Positions 5,565 to 5,879 of a stretch of 5,879 nucleotides of DNA are shown in pieces. The DNA is taken from NCBI GenBank assembly GCA_963542625.1, contig CAUTXO010000080.1:1-5879 (forward strand). The letters are read 5' to 3'. The stretch comes from CAUTXO01 sp963542625 (lineage in GTDB: Bacteria; Campylobacterota; Campylobacteria; Campylobacterales; SZUA-545). Numbering within the stretch: position 1 is the first letter of the stretch; each line of letters starts with the position of its first letter. A model generated the notes under the pieces. That model saw nothing but the letters and a program-made list of their open reading frames with translations. It ran no database searches and had not been told where the DNA came from. Made by a program: the position numbers and the translations under genes.

Positions 5565-5879
5565 CGCAAGTGTCTCCCCGTGGCAAGCTAAAAACCATAC
5601 CGCTTAGGGCTTTGTCGTAGTCAAGGTAGGCTTTCAAGCGCGCTTTGGTGTTTGTGGTGTAGGCGCGGATCTTTCTATTGATTACATAGCCGTTATTTGG
5701 GTCATCATACGTAGTTCCAAGTGTGCGCCAAACACACGCAGCACCCCTATCCTCCTTATGTGCCGCAGCTCTTGCTTTGTTTTTATCGCTTGGATCGATA
5801 AGCAAGGCTTCCTGAAAGCTTTTGGCATACTGCATTAGCGCCTTTTGCTTCTTTGGCTCGGTGAAGTTTGCCTTGATAT
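5557..5879 (-). CDS. Unrecognised protein, C-terminal part, cut by the window edge
   Basis: The frame is open from the right edge to a TAA at 5559-5557, giving 106 visible residues. An ATG at 5835 is internal-looking: coding sequence continues upstream without a stop (IKANFTEPKKQKAL precedes it), so the true start is probably outside the window. The visible part is hydrophilic, with an amphipathic stretch (MQYAKSFQEALLIDPSDKNKA), then ACVWRTLG, and a terminal segment INRKIRAYTTNTKARLKAYLDYDKALSG. It ends FSLPRGDTCDE and has two cysteines. I recognise no domain. It overlaps the hydrolase start by 8 bp, so the two are almost certainly one operon and may act together in the envelope, but whether this product is exported cannot be seen. 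Confidence 0.7.
   Translation of the reverse strand, partial: IKANFTEPKKQKALMQYAKSFQEALLIDPSDKNKARAAAHKEDRGAACVWRTLGTTYDDPNNGYVINRKIRAYTTNTKARLKAYLDYDKALSGMVFSLPRGDTCDE
5573..5579 (-). promoter_or_regulatory. Ribosome binding site of the hydrolase gene
   Basis: The minus strand reads GGGGAGA about 8 bases before the ATG at 5564, inside the final codons of the upstream gene. It supports that start and coupled translation of the pair. Confidence 0.6.

Overview
The window looks like chromosomal DNA of a Campylobacterota (epsilonproteobacterial) species with a fairly high GC content for that group. This rests on adjacent pseG and pseH genes for pseudaminic acid, a flagellin-modifying sugar typical of Campylobacter, Helicobacter and relatives. 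Dense packing with short gene overlaps fits too. I cannot name the genus. No rRNA, tRNA, CRISPR array or insertion sequence was seen.

Layout. Positions 1-126 may hold the 3' end of a plus-strand gene, followed by a clear plus-strand terminator (143-171). On the minus strand, a two-gene unit encodes an Fe-S/CCG-domain oxidoreductase subunit (2312 to 1041) and then Lgt (1048 to 170), overlapping by 8 bp. Diverging from it after only 27 bp is a plus-strand unit: pseG (2340-3194), pseH (3188-3886) and a small uncharacterised protein (3905-4138). A 166-bp convergent gap contains a 12-bp inverted repeat and a start-less reading frame. The right end is a minus-strand pair: an unrecognised protein cut by the window edge (5879 to 5557), overlapping by 8 bp an exported alpha/beta-hydrolase with a YfaP/DUF2135-like C-terminal domain (5564 to 4305).

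How the genes work together. PseH acetylates the 4-amino sugar nucleotide and PseG then removes UDP, two consecutive steps toward pseudaminic acid. Lgt lipidates exported prolipoproteins at the inner membrane. The Fe-S protein probably passes electrons for a flavin dehydrogenase that is not in this window.

Two linked observations stand out. By hand count there are 41 GATC sites, 37 of the form RGATCY, including 23 AGATCT where about 1.4 are expected by chance. Ten such sites, mostly 18 bp apart, form an in-frame Asp-Leu/Pro hexapeptide array of about 65 residues inside the GNAT fold of PseH, at a loop that is only a few residues long in ordinary PseH. The sites also occur outside genes and are rare in the hydrolase locus. 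This suggests a genome-wide DNA signal (uptake, methylation or spreading repeat) that has colonised a protein loop.
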